Below, piece after piece: positions 11,201 through 23,886 of a stretch of DNA of 64,000 bases. The stretch covers positions 118,652,467-118,716,466 of the forward strand of contig CM041084.1 of the NCBI GenBank assembly GCA_023079485.1, in the 5' to 3' direction. Every line of letters begins with the position of its first letter. Positions within the stretch are counted from its first letter, which is position 1. The notes below the pieces were generated by a model. The model searched no databases. It was given only the letters and a program-made list of their open reading frames with translations, and was not told the origin of the DNA. The DNA is from Archilochus colubris (taxonomy: Eukaryota > Chordata > Aves > Apodiformes > Trochilidae). Both the position numbers and the translations under genes were made by a program.

Positions 11201-14200
11201 GTATTTCCTGCTTGACAATCTACCTTTCCAAAGAAATATTTAATTCCTAAACCAATTATTCATAATTACAGCTATACTTCCAGCCCATGAGCATAAGATG
11301 ACAGATCCCTTTCAAACCTAGGCTCAAGGGGAAAAAAAAATCACAGAAGGACGGCAGTATTTTGTCCCTGCAAACCTGTCATTAATTTAGAGGGAAATAG
11401 GTTAAAATAAGGATTTCAGGAGGGTCTCTCAAGAATTATGGACATGCAAAAGTTTGATTTCAATACCTAAAAACCCAAATTGTATACCTTGCCCCTCTGT
11501 CATGTATCACATTTGCATACTCAAAGGACCGAAGCACTTGTAGCCAAGTGATTCACCTGATGAACTTCCAAAAAATGTGTCTTGAAGGATGCTTTGTCTC
11601 CTATAATAGAGGAATCTCTACACACAGTGACCGCCACTAAATGCTGCCAAACCAGACAAAGACATATGAAAACACAGCTTGCACTGAATGCCACTTATAT
11701 GCTGAAAGACACCACATGGATACTGCACACTGAGCAGAGTAAACTGCTTTTCATGCAGCAATTCCAGAAAAATGGAATAACATAAGGAGATGAGGACACA
11801 AAGTTACACACAGTGGAACAAAACTGCATGAAGATCTTGAAACAAAGGTGGATGAGCAGAAACTAACAGTTTATAACACTTACAATTTTAATTTTTTTAA
11901 AAAAGAAGTTTGGCAACTATCAGTATAAGGAATATATTGACTGCAACTCAAAAATCCTTATTTATCTTCAGTGCACCTGGTGCCACTTTCCTTATATCCA
12001 TAGGCAGGGTACCTTTGTGTGTCTGGACTGACTCCTAATAGCTCTTCTGGAAAGCAGCAAATCTTAAATCAGAGGCACCAAGGAAAATTTTGTGGATTTA
12101 GTAGTCTAAAAATGCACTAGCGTGAAACATACTCCACCACCACCACACTACCAAAACAGATGACTGCTTATTGATGCAAGTCAAACTTGTACTGCTGGGC
12201 AATGAAGGACTCAAGTGATGCCCAATCATCCCTGGGACACAAAGGAGGGCTCCACTGCCCTGGCTGAGGCCACCATCAGTGCCACCTGCTCCACCAAGTC
12301 CCTACAGGCTGTGCCCATATGGGAAAGCATCCTTGGCTCCTTGCAGCCACTGATGAATTGTTTTCCCAGCCCTCATTGCAAAGGGAAACAAGTACCCATA
12401 ATGAAGGCTCTCCCTCCTCAACTCCAAAGATACCTAGAAAGGGTTTTGAATTGAGTCTGAGGAACCACATGGAAATCCAAGGGAAGGAGAGCAGCTGCTC
12501 CTCATCTGCAGGGTTCTCAGTCCTCCTTGAGACCCAAAAAGCTGCCACAAACCATCAATGAAAACTCTAGAACATATTTCTCTTTCCCTTCTGTCTCCCC
12601 TCTCATAAAATTATCATTTTTAGTTCTAGTTTTTGTGGGTTTTTTTCAGAGTAAGAAAACATTACTAATACTTTCACCTCCAAAATGCTACAAAATATTG
12701 TGTACTCATCTTAAATCCTGAATTAAAATAGGATAAACTTTTATGTTAATTTTCTTTTTATGGCCCGAGATATATGTGGTATAGTGAGCACAATAGGAGC
12801 TTCAGGCAAAACTTTCTCCAGGAGCTGATGAATTCCAGGATTTGGCTCTTGTTTTTCTTGTCAGTAAGTAAATAATACTAGATAGTTACGCAGTGTGCAT
12901 CATAAAGTAACAATGGGTAGGTCAACTATTTTTTATGGTAATCTAATCTAGGGATGCCTAAAATTGTTTTCCTCATGTGATGAATGTGCAGAATGAAACA
13001 CATTTCAGCAGGTCTTTTGTTACCAGTCTCCTGTCAGCCAGTGTTGGGGGCTGCTTCAGCTGCTTCTGCTCCAGCCCAGGCCACCATCCAGCAATCTGAT
13101 CCAGGCAGCCTCTGGTACCCATAAGCAGTCCTGCTGACCTCAAAAGGGCTCTGTACTTGTGCTGTAGTCCACTCTCACAGCCAAGCCTGCAGGTTCCAAG
13201 TTTAGTAATCTCTTTGTGTCCTGATGCACCAAAGTCAGCCAAGACCCCAATTTCACAAAATTTGAATGACTTGAAGTGAACAACAATGAAAAAAATAGAT
13301 GAAAGTTAATACACAGTAAAAATGTTTCCTATTAATTTAGTAAGAGAAATGGACTTCAGAGACCCTGAATATGAGGTCTGAAGACTTCTGTTTATATCTG
13401 GTTTATGACTATGAATAAAAAAAGAATAAATCACAGTGATTGAAGAGATTGGATTGAGAGACTGATTTGCTAAATCTTTACACTCATTTAAACTTGCTTG
13501 TAACTCCACAAGATGTATTTTAATTTGTTTTACCAGAGCTATACTGTACAGCCTAAAGATACATGCCAAATTTCCAACTTTAAATCTGTTTGAGTGCATG
13601 CATGGATTTTCTTTTGCTAGATCTATGCATAACACAATAAATCTTCCTTCAAATAGCCAAGAAGTAATAGTAATGCAAACTAATAGCAATCAGAAAGTAC
13701 TGATGTCATTTACCAGTTAGCAAACACTGAAGCACATGTGCAGACATCAATGGACCCCTAACAAATAATAAAAATAGTGATATCCAAACTTTATAAAATT
13801 TCCACATATCAACATGCCATAAGCATACAGGTGTCATTTGCTCAAGGGAATGACTAATTAATATCTTCTTTTGTTGTTTCTTTCCTCCCATCCTAGAAGA
13901 ACAAATAAGCCATAGCATCCTTCCCTGCCTGATATCAGATGCGATGATGCCCAAATTAGCATCCCTGTAGGGTGGATTCTGCTGAAATAACTAAATCAAA
14001 CAAGTTTTTTCCCAAAGAATTTTCTCCGTGCTCAGCTTGCTTTCTGAAATGTGCAAATCAGTTCACAAAATGGAATTTTAAAAGTCATTATTTTTAAAAT
14101 ATTGTTTTACGAAAGCTTGACAGAAACAAGTGTGCTTTGAAATGTTTAAGTGATGTTTGGCCTTTAAAACTGATTTATAACACAAGTATAGGTTTTCCAG

Positions 14201-15520
14201 TCACATATGGAATACCAAGGAAAGGTTACATCTTATTAATGACTTACGGTTAACATGTACAGCAGAAAATAAAACTTTTGACAAGGTATTAATATTATAA
14301 GCAATTACACTGTATAATTATGAATTGGAACAACAAACTGATTGAAATGCTTCTTCTTGTTAACTAGAAAAAAAAACCCCAACAAATACTCCAGACTGCT
14401 CCCACCTCCAAGAACTGGTTTCAGCTTTCAACTTAACACTGCAGCCCCAAAAAGCTGCACTGGACATCACTGAAGAAAGGTGAAGTAGTTAATGTCAGTT
14501 GGGAACTGGTGTTTAAATTGTGCTACTGGCCATACTGAGTGCCATTTCTCCCCTTGCAGAGCTGAGCACTGCTCTTAGGCTACCATTCTCTTCTGCCTAA
14601 GGCCTGCCAGGATTCAGAAAACATCACAGCACCTGCATCCTCAACCAAATGCAATTTGTTAGAGCCAGACAATGCATCTCTTGCAGCAAGAATAGCTTAG
14701 CTTGATGCTGAAAATATATATTCTTTTTTTAGGGAACTCTCTACTCCCCTAAAATGGTTAGTCCTAAGAAAGGTGTTTTCTGATTTACTTATAATTTTTT
14801 CCAAAACATTTGGGCTGAAGCAAATGAAACTCCAACTCCCTGAAAGTGTAGAAAACAAACATAAACATTGATTTTCCATTTCAGTGGATTTTCAGTTTTC
14901 TCACCTGCCTGCAATCCCAACTCTGACTTCATTAGCTGAAACCTGCTAAATGCCTTCCAATCACCTTTTCATAACTGCACCCTGAAAGTCTCCTTCATTT
15001 CTTCAGTCTTGATCAAGTTATCTGATTATTTCTCCATTTGCATAATTCCTTGTTAGCTCCGGAAATTACTTTTCAGAAAACATTTATCAGAGGAGTCAAC
15101 ACGTTGTCCAACACACCAGTGTCTTGCCCCTAACCACCTTATAAATACTTTCGAGGAGCCTGCTCTCCCACACAGAGGTGACTGCCTTATTGTGTGCTGA
15201 AGCTTATTTCCCTTCTCCTGACTTTGAAGATGAGAGAAGGGAGTGGATGTATTTATTAGATCTCTTTTGTGTTCCCTTTATCAGCTCTCCTGATCTGAAC
15301 CACTGAAGTAGGAATCACAGATATTCTGAATTATATTGGCAGCGGGGATAGGAGCTGCCTGGTGCTTTTTTCATAGCAGGTTCTGCTATCCAGCTGTTCA
15401 CCAGCTGCCATCAGCATCTTGAGATGCCCATATTCACCCAGCACAATTCACCACCTGGTTAACTGATTTACACAAGTTGTCTTTCTTTACACAGGCTACT
15501 TAAACTCTGTTTCTCTTGGG

Positions 15521-15560
15521 AAGGACCTTCTCTTCTTCTCTTCTTCTCTTGAAGGTCCTT
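15521..15560. repeat. 10-bp inverted repeat with TCTTC-repeat loop
   Basis: AAGGACCTTC (15521-15530) and its exact reverse complement GAAGGTCCTT (15551-15560) flank a 20-bp spacer made of TCTTC-type units. The right arm plus the following bases faintly resembles a CR1 3' end (GGTCCTTTCCAA then a degenerate ATGATCTATG), so this may be a remnant of one. Confidence 0.6.
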
Positions 15561-15610
15561 TCCAATCACGATGATCTATGTATTCCCCAGGGGAATCTAT
15601 TGTCTTAGAA

Positions 15611-15656
15611 TCTTATTCTCTTGGTTTCTTATTCTCTTATAGTCTCTTATTCTCTT
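15611..15656. repeat. Short minisatellite, three copies of TCTTATTCTCTT
   Basis: Exact 12-mer copies start at 15611, 15627 and 15645. The spacings of 16 and 18 bp are filled by variable 4-6 bp linkers. A related TCTTAGAA precedes the array. Confidence 0.8.
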
Positions 15657-16747
15657 AGTTTTTTCCGTAGGATAGAGTCAGTGCCTATATTTTGCTTGTG
15701 ACACCTAAGGGATCACTCTCTCTGCTACCAATCAATTTGTTATCTATTTCTTTAACCATTCCTATAAAGGGTCTTGCTAGGAAGGGTGTGAGGGGTTGGG
15801 TCCTACTGGAGCAGTGAATGTTTCCTTTTTCCATCTGGGGTCCTGAGGAGGAATTTTGCTGCTTCACAACTTCAGGGGAGGAGGATGTTTTAGTTAAGGT
15901 AGTGCTATACAGAGAGAAAGCATATTTCTTTTCTCTTGATCTTTGCTTGGTATCTAGTATTGAGTCCATAGGGCAGAGAAGTTGGGATAAACTGACAATG
16001 CCTATGACAGACTAATTGGTGATGGAATTATCTGGCGGAAGATTGCTGCTCAGTTTGACAAGACTTCAAAATGCAGAAACCACTTGGCAGACAGGAAGGC
16101 ACACAGAAAGCTGCAGAATATCTACCTTTCCTGACAGGTTTTTTTAAAGGTTATATCAATTCAGAATTCTTCTCATTTTGCAGGCATTGCCATTCTTTTG
16201 ACCTGCTGCATCTGCTTTGGGAAAGCAGAGGTGAGACAATACTAACAGCTGAAATTAATTCTGAGGGTCTTGAGTTTTGGATGGAATGTAGACACTGTAT
16301 GATAATTATTTTTCAAACACAACTGCTTCATCTTTCATTCTTTCCCTGAACAAAATGACGATTGGGAGCCATAAACCTTGCTAGCTATCTTGCTTTGGAT
16401 TTATGCTGTTGAATAAAAGATCAGTGGATAATAAAATTAACACCATTCATGACTTAATTAAGGATAATAATCACACTGTGTCTTTTAGTAAACCAGTAGC
16501 AACTGGTCAGAGGACTCGGTTGATAGGCGGGTTCTTAACAAAATTAAGGCATACCCTTTTGCATTTACATCCTTCAACTTTCTCATACCATCCTTCAGTG
16601 CTGATAGAGTCTTCAGAATCCAAAGAATTAATTTAACACAATGTTAAGACCAAATTAAGACTCTTGGTACACTACCAGAAGATTTTCTGATATCTGCTGA
16701 TCCAATTGACATAAACCTTTCTTCTTGAGTAATGCTGTCCTATTTTT

Positions 16748-16832
16748 TAAAAACAAACAAACAAAAAAACCCAAACAAACAAAAACCCCAGGCACAAACA
16801 CAACAAAGAAAACCCAAACCAAACAAAACAAA
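16748..16832. repeat. CAAA-type simple repeat
   Basis: About 85 bp of imperfect CAAA, CAAAA and CCAAA units. It may be the decayed A-tail of a retroposed sequence, but no body is visible to the left. Confidence 0.75.
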
Positions 16833-19800
16833 CTGGACAATAAATTTTAAATGCCTTTCTTAAAAGCACAAGGAGGTTTAGTGACTTCTTTAGAAACTAA
16901 ATCAGAAGAGTATTTCCTTTAAAAATAACTACAGAAAATGTTTTCTTTTGTGTTTATCTCCTTATTTCATATGCGCTTTTTATTACTGGACAAAAGAGCC
17001 ATTTATGTCAATAATTAAAAACATGTAAATTATGTGATCACTTTGTATTTACACTGGCTATTGCTCCATTGTCTGCATTTGATTTCTGATTGCATAAATA
17101 TTCATAGAAAAACACCCAGGGAAATTTTCAAAGCGATGCATAGAGACACACTGGGCAGCTCCTATTAATTTTAATAAGAGTCACATGGTTACCTTCTCAC
17201 ACTCTAATTTAAAAATGTCCCTCCTGCTTTCCACCATCTAAAATAACTGCTTAGTTCCAAGAACGCTCTGTCTGCATCTCCCACTCCACAATCAATATAT
17301 ACACAAGGGACATGCAGTCTTTTCATATAGATACTTCAGGATGCTCCAGTGGCATTTTATACCCAAAGGAAAAAGTCCCCAGCCTAATCAGAGCTACTAA
17401 ATTCCTCATGCTGCTCCTAATCCTCATCCCTAAAGATGTTTCCACTGATTCTTTTGCTGAAATGCCTATTTAGATACATAGAAAATTAATATCCTGGGAA
17501 CTTCTGACATAATTAAAATTACAATTATCAAAAAAGTAAGATCAAAAGAACCACTAAAACCAGAATAAGACATAATCAACCTGGTAACCCATCAAACAGT
17601 CCCAGAAACTGTGCTTTGACATTCCTCCCCCAGAAGCTAATGACAGCAAGTTATAAATGAAAGATTTTTGTCATTTGACTATGGCTGAGCTTTCCCCACA
17701 ACGTGCCAGGAAGGTCAGCCAGGGTATTTTAGAGCAAGGCTGTGAGGAGAGAGAATCACAGGCTTAGAGTTACTTACAGTGTCTTGCCAGAGATTCCCTC
17801 TGTTTTATAGCTCATAAGCTTTACTTTTCACAGTTGCTTCTTCTAACCAGCTTTTTTACATCTCCTGGAAACCAGGAGTGGGGGAAGGGAGGACTTTTTT
17901 CCCTCACAGACAATCCCAAGAGGTTCAGTGGCCATGGAGGCAGAAGGAGAGAGCATGGGCAGGCAGTGGGAGCACAGCCAGCATAAAGCAGCTCCTTACA
18001 AGAGGCTGAAATCAAGAGGCAAAGCAGTTCCAGTGGGTTTGAAGGCTCCATATTGAAAAACTTGAAGGTAAGATCGTGGGGCATCTTAAATGAAGGAAAT
18101 AAAGAGGAAGGGAAGAAGAAAAGGTTTGCTGATGAGATTGTTGTAGCCCTTAAGAGGAAAAGGTTGGGCTTCTGGGATTCAAGTTTCTTAAAGATGAAAG
18201 CTCTGGGCTTGAGTGGGCTGAGGGTGTATGGTTTAGGGTTGACACAGAGCAACCAAGCAGCTCTTACTAAAAGCCCAATCTGGGGAGGGGGACACACAAT
18301 GAGCTGTGCCCACCAGCAGCAACCCAAGGGCCAAAAGGCAGCTGCCCAGTACCAAAGATCTGCACAGCTCTGACCTTTCTATCATCAGCACAAAGCAGCC
18401 CTATCCTATACATTTCCAGGTGTCTACTGAAAGATACATTTGTCTTTAGCCTTTCATCAACCAAGGACCTCTACAGACATTCTCCACAACCCATCTAACT
18501 TTTTCCCAAAATTTGAAGGAGTGTGGTATTTTTGAGGCTGCTAGCTTTCTGTCAGACCAGGCTGAGATTTCCTAACAGAAGTTATTATGAGGAGACAGAG
18601 ATCTAGACAGACATGTACAAAGAATGTGGTTGCAAAAGCCTTTTTTCTTTAGGAAACCAGGTTATAACAAGAAACTGCCTGATCTTCATTAACAGTTCTC
18701 TTCAGTTATTTAATGAACTTTTTCATTTTGCTGACAGAGCAACTTCATTTTATGTAGAAAGACAGTTCCCCAGAGGGTGAGATCTGTCAGTTGTCACAGG
18801 AAATCCTTTCAGTCCCTAGCAATCCAAGCAAAGCTGTACCTCAAGAAACCAGGATCATCCTACAGTGCTGCTGAAGGAAGGAAAACAATATTGCAGACAA
18901 AATCCTCCTCCAATTTGGTTGTGAATTGCCTGCTATCAGGGCCCAGATGTGGCTGTGCAATCAAGAAGTCAACTCTTGTATATTACTGATCACTTGAAAT
19001 TTTTTTTCCTCTCAGACCTGATGCTGTACACAGCTGGATTGTCCTGTCTCATTCCAGGGCCAGATTAACTTTGTCTTCTTCACCACGTAGCACTAGGTCA
19101 GGAGTAAGAGTGACACCAGCAGAGATCACCCATTCACTCAGTCTACTTGGATGAAGACCAGAAAATAAAATCAAAGGCAGCATAGGAATGCAGTGAGGGA
19201 TGAGACTACTAGAAAAGAATTAAAAGCCACAAGAACAGACACCATCTATGAGCTCATGATGAACCTGATATTACACCAAGTAAGTCTTGAAAGGGCTTTG
19301 TTATGCAGCCTGCTGGAAAGCTGCAGGCTGTCAGTTTTGTTTCAAGGAAAGGGGGAAGAGTGTTGGCAACCAGAGGGATTGAAATGATTGCAAAAAAGCA
19401 ATCATCAGGGATAGGGGAGGTAAGAGTCCTTCTCCCTGGTTTAATGACCATGACGGTCTCCAGCTATCCTTATCTGTATGGGGAAAATTATCTGTGTTCT
19501 ATTGAAAAAGAATCTTTCCCTGAAATCAGCAAATCTCCAATCAGAAGTCTTTTTAACCAAAATAAACAAGGTCTCACTTGTCTAAAAGTATTTTAAAAGC
19601 TTTAACAATAAAAAAGCTGAAAGGTCTTTGCATTAAAGGAGTCCTATGAATTTTACTGTATCCTGCAATTTTCTGAAAACCCACATTTCCCTCAGTTTTT
19701 AACAAGTTTTTCCTTTCTAACATCATTTCCCTGATACAATATTATTTTTACTCCCATCTTAGCTCTGCAGAAACCTGTTTCTAGTTGAACAGTTATGGAA

Positions 19801-22680
19801 GGAGAAAGCAATAAACAAGCAACAAAAGCGGAAACCCTGTGCACCTAAGTACTATTATTATTAAACTTGATACCTTTCTTTAAGAACATTTTAAAATTCT
19901 ATTAATTCAGAAACGTGCCAAGTTCATGCTGTTCTTCATTAATAAAAACGTGAGACCAAAGATTATGACAAGCAATGTTGTGCCACACTGTGTGTTTTCA
20001 CCAGCAGTGTTAGCAACAAAACTCAAAAAGGTACATAGCTGAAATTAAGTAGCCTTTTTAACATATTGATACTTATCCAGTACCCTATTAATTGTTGTAA
20101 TTATTAAACACCAAAGCAAAAAGATGCTAAAGAAAGGTAGCAAGCTGTTTGCAAGCTGTAAAGGAAAAGCCTGCCTACAAGATTTCTATACCAGTGATGA
20201 AATCATGACAGCCATTCCATTTTTCCTCACAGATCAAGACTTTGCTTGGCAGGTGAAGCTGTCAAAACCCGTATGCAAAAAGCTGTATGCAAAAAAACTG
20301 CTCCACAATATAAATTGGATGTACAGTTTATTTATTATTCCAACATCTGAAGCTCTTAGGAGGCTCACCTTTCTTGGAACACTTAAAAAAAAAATGACAT
20401 GTAAAAGGAAAAGAGGAGTACATGGAGACTTACAACCAATTTGCAAACACTGAAACCTTCATGCAGTATGGGTGTGAAATTGAGTATACCTACCAATGCA
20501 TTTGGCTTGACTGGATAGCCATAATTTAAGCAGGTGGCTGACAGATGTCACATCTCAAGCATGCTTTTTCATGTTCATTTTCATTTTAATCTCATTTTCA
20601 TGTCTCAAGTATGCATTTAAAATTATTTGCTAACATACTGTAGTGTGTAGCCTACATAATCTTTAAAGAAGATTTCAAAGTAGAGTTCAAAGCTGCCAAC
20701 TGATTATTCACTATGGAAAATGAGAATAACCATTGCCAATTTACCAGCCCCCAAGACAAAGTTGGGCTGTACCATAGCTAAATGAAGCACTGAGGTTCCA
20801 GGAAGCAAAACAGAGCAATCCTCACACCTTTGCCAAAGCTAAATTGAAGCTTCTAGTGTAACTTACTGAAAAATGTATTAAAATGCTGCTTTGGGGCTGA
20901 GAAGATATGAAATGTAACTCACCCTTTCACCATTCAGGAGTTTGTAGATGGTAATGTCATTGCAGTATAATGTTGTAAAGGTTTTGGTCTAGATATTATT
21001 GTTTAGCTTCACTCAGAGGTTTGATTCTGCAGAGGAGGTGTCAGAGACCAAAATTACTAATTGTGGTAGCACCCCTCACTTCATATATGATCTTGGTACT
21101 TCAGCAGAAGGAACATACTTGTATGTGTACAGGGCTCACTCATATATGAGCGTATCTATCCAAACAGAAGATGGGAGGCTGCTCTGGAAAATGAGAACTA
21201 GATCCTTGGCTGGAAAAAACAGCATACAAAAAGTACACTTTGGTTCTGAGTATCATCTGGAGACCTTTCCTAATAAATGTAATCTCCCTCATAGGAATAA
21301 AACTGTGCTATCAAGCCCACTAGGGTACACTGAGATTTAATTAACAGTCCTGACTTTCAGGAAGAAAGTACCAAATAATAACAACTGGTAATGTTGATAA
21401 AGTCATAAGTACAAGATATGATTGTTTTGTCAAATACAAGCAATACTCTTTTGTTTTTATTAACAGATGCACCATGTCTCATTCCTTCATGATGAGGATT
21501 GAAATACTCTACTGTAATTTGTGTGAACTTTGGGGCACATTTGCTTAAATCCTCTAAAATATGCAGTCTATTTGGCCTGTGAATTTCAAAGTTAATGAAG
21601 CAAACATCCTCTTACATGCATAAGTGAGGAAAAAAACGGACATAAATCTTTCTGTTTGACCCCCATTCACATCTGAACATGAAACACGAGCACTTTTAAA
21701 GCAAGGCAGAATTTTGTAATGTATTAAAAGCATCTGTTAAAGCCTACTACTATTAAAAAGCCTACTGCTTTTCACTTTATCCCGCCACTCCACGTGTCAC
21801 CTTGCAGGTGTCTATTGGCTTTTATACACATGCTATTTCTAAATGGGAAAAAAAAAAAAAAGGAAAAAAGTAAAAGCAATCTTACGATGACTTTGCAATT
21901 TATAAAAGAAAGCTCTTTGAAATGCTGCCCTCAGCCACACAGAGCTCCAGCTGAATAATTAATTACATATTGACAAGGTCTCATAAAAGAAAAGCTCAGA
22001 GTTGTACTGACATTTATCTCTTCTTCTTAACATTAATCAGAAAATGTCATTCTGCTTGAAACAACATTTGATAGCTTATAAGTTTTTGCCTTCATACCCA
22101 AATTCTTAAAAAGCAGATATGTGACTGACGATGTTGTATGGTTGTGCACATTAGCAATTTGCCAAATAAATATTTTTTATAAATTGTTATATTAAAAGAT
22201 AAATCCTTGTCTTCTATGAATTGGTAAGAAAATATTCTATGAACATAGCTACAAGCCACGGTGTGCTACAGATATTTCTTTGAACTACTCTAATCAGGCA
22301 TTACTTCCGAATTTTTGTGGAATTAGGAACCATTAGCATGCAAAATACAATCAAACCCCATAAATTGACTGTCCCTGAACCTTGCTAAGTAGGATAGAAA
22401 AAAGAGATGCACCTAATAATTATGAAATGTGCAGTTCTGTCAGCATGCTGCATTTCAAAAGGAGAGCTAATAAATTTTCTTCTTTCTGTTTTTCTCCTGC
22501 TTTTGCAATTAATTGAACTAGGATTGCATCCCCATTTCTGCTAAAGCTCTTCTGTTACAGTACTTCAGATGCACTTAATAAATTGCACCTTCCATGAAAA
22601 GAAAAGGTGATGGATTGAAAAATGTTTAGCACAACCATGCATAATTGATAGGTTCCCTAGTGCAAATAAGTGTCTAATAA

Positions 22681-22735
22681 ATAATTAAATTTAATCTCAT
22701 TATAAGAGTTTTCATAATGGGATAATTTAATTAAA
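22681..22735. repeat. Imperfect AT-rich palindrome with TAATTA-type cores
   Basis: The left arm (22681-22703) and right arm (22714-22735) are imperfect reverse complements around a 10-bp spacer. Each carries a TTTAATTA or TAATTAAA core, the typical homeodomain-binding word. It lies in a block free of repeats. Confidence 0.5.
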
Positions 22736-23469
22736 TGAAAGCCAAAGGGTTTCTAGGGGTTGAAAGATGCTGCTGTTGCTATATTTGGCTAATGGTCTGG
22801 GGATAGTATAGTGAAGAAGGGTAATTCACATGGGTGCATGCATTATTTAATGAATCCCTCTGAGATGGAGGAAAGGACAGATCAATGATAACTTGTCATT
22901 TTATCATTGCTTACAATGCACATTTAAACAACCTAGAAAATGTTAAAAACAGGGGAAGAATCTTTCTACCCTTCACAGTGCATCAGGCCCTCCTCTGCCA
23001 GACACACAGCAAGCACTGTCTTTTGCAATACGGTTTCACTCTCATCTAACATTCTTAATTTTTTTCCTTCTTTCAGACTAAAAATAAGAGCAAAGCTATA
23101 TAAGCTCCTGTACAGTTAGGGCAAGCCTGCCCCTAAGTGAAAGTTATAATGGATACAGCATGTATATCTGATACTAAAAAATTGATAGCTGTGTCATGTG
23201 GGACCCATTAACAAGCTTTTTGAGTGGGCTGAGTTTTGAGCTTTAAGTCTCCAGAAGCACTTAGCTAGGCTAGGATACTAAAACCATACAAGTCTAAGTA
23301 GTTAGCTCATTTGCAGGTGATCAGTTATGAATTAATATGAATGGTGAAGGTTATATCTTTTCAGATAAGACAAAAGTGTCATCTTGCACACACTAAATGT
23401 GCAGGACCCAAAAGCTAAATGGAGCGGTTTTGCAATCTGAACTTCCTTTTTCTAATGACCTGTACATGC

Positions 23470-23486
23470 AAAAAAAAAAAAAAAAA
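23470..23486. repeat. Poly-A run
   Basis: A17 homopolymer with no recognisable retrocopy to its left. Confidence 0.85.
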
Positions 23487-23708
23487 GCATTTTCTCATTT
23501 AGAAACTTCTAGCTTTATAGGGGAATGCTGAACACAATGTCTGCTGCACTGCTGCAGCCATCTGGTTTGTCCCTTCCAGAGCGTCTCAGCCACCTGATGG
23601 TACCAGACACTTTTGTCAGAGAGATGTTGACCACTCCTCTAAAACAACAACACAGGGATACAATTGCCTGTGGTTTTGTCTTCTGAAGCAAAAGGGTTAT
23701 GTAACATT

Positions 23709-23729
23709 AAAAAAAAAAAAAAAAAAAAA
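23709..23729. repeat. Poly-A run
   Basis: A21 homopolymer, about 220 bp right of another A17 run. No retrocopy is recognisable. Confidence 0.85.
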
Positions 23730-23860
23730 GGTATCTGTTTATGATTGTTCTTGTTCTTTGTATTATCCTTGTGAATAATCTTTTCAACCTTTCTGAACTT
23801 CGAAAGGCATTTGTCTTTTATGGGTAACACAAGCTTATTACCTGTACAATACAAACATTT

Positions 23861-23886
23861 TCTAGTATCAGTGTATCTAGTATCAG
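23861..23886. repeat. Short direct repeat
   Basis: TCTAGTATCAG occurs at 23861-23871 and again at 23876-23886, four bases apart. A simple local duplication. Confidence 0.7.

Larger units (their letters stand above)
4215..15520. other. AT-rich non-coding sequence, no gene seen
   Basis: All open frames are short, lack recognisable domains and are interrupted by simple sequence. A-rich tracts lie at 4910-4937, 5156-5169, 5203-5216 and 5222-5283. I could not assign any interspersed repeat here. In the minus-strand sense this is upstream of the CpG-island promoter, so distal regulatory sequence is plausible but not demonstrated. Confidence 0.6.

Noticed and set aside
20140..20305. Short local repeats (GCAAGCTGT twice; TATGCAAAAA twice)
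   Set aside because: Nine- to ten-base repeats at close spacing are common in AT-rich DNA and show no larger structure.
20999..21340. 113-residue plus-strand frame
   Set aside because: Starts with TTG and shows no recognisable domain or splice support. This length is expected by chance in 64 kb.
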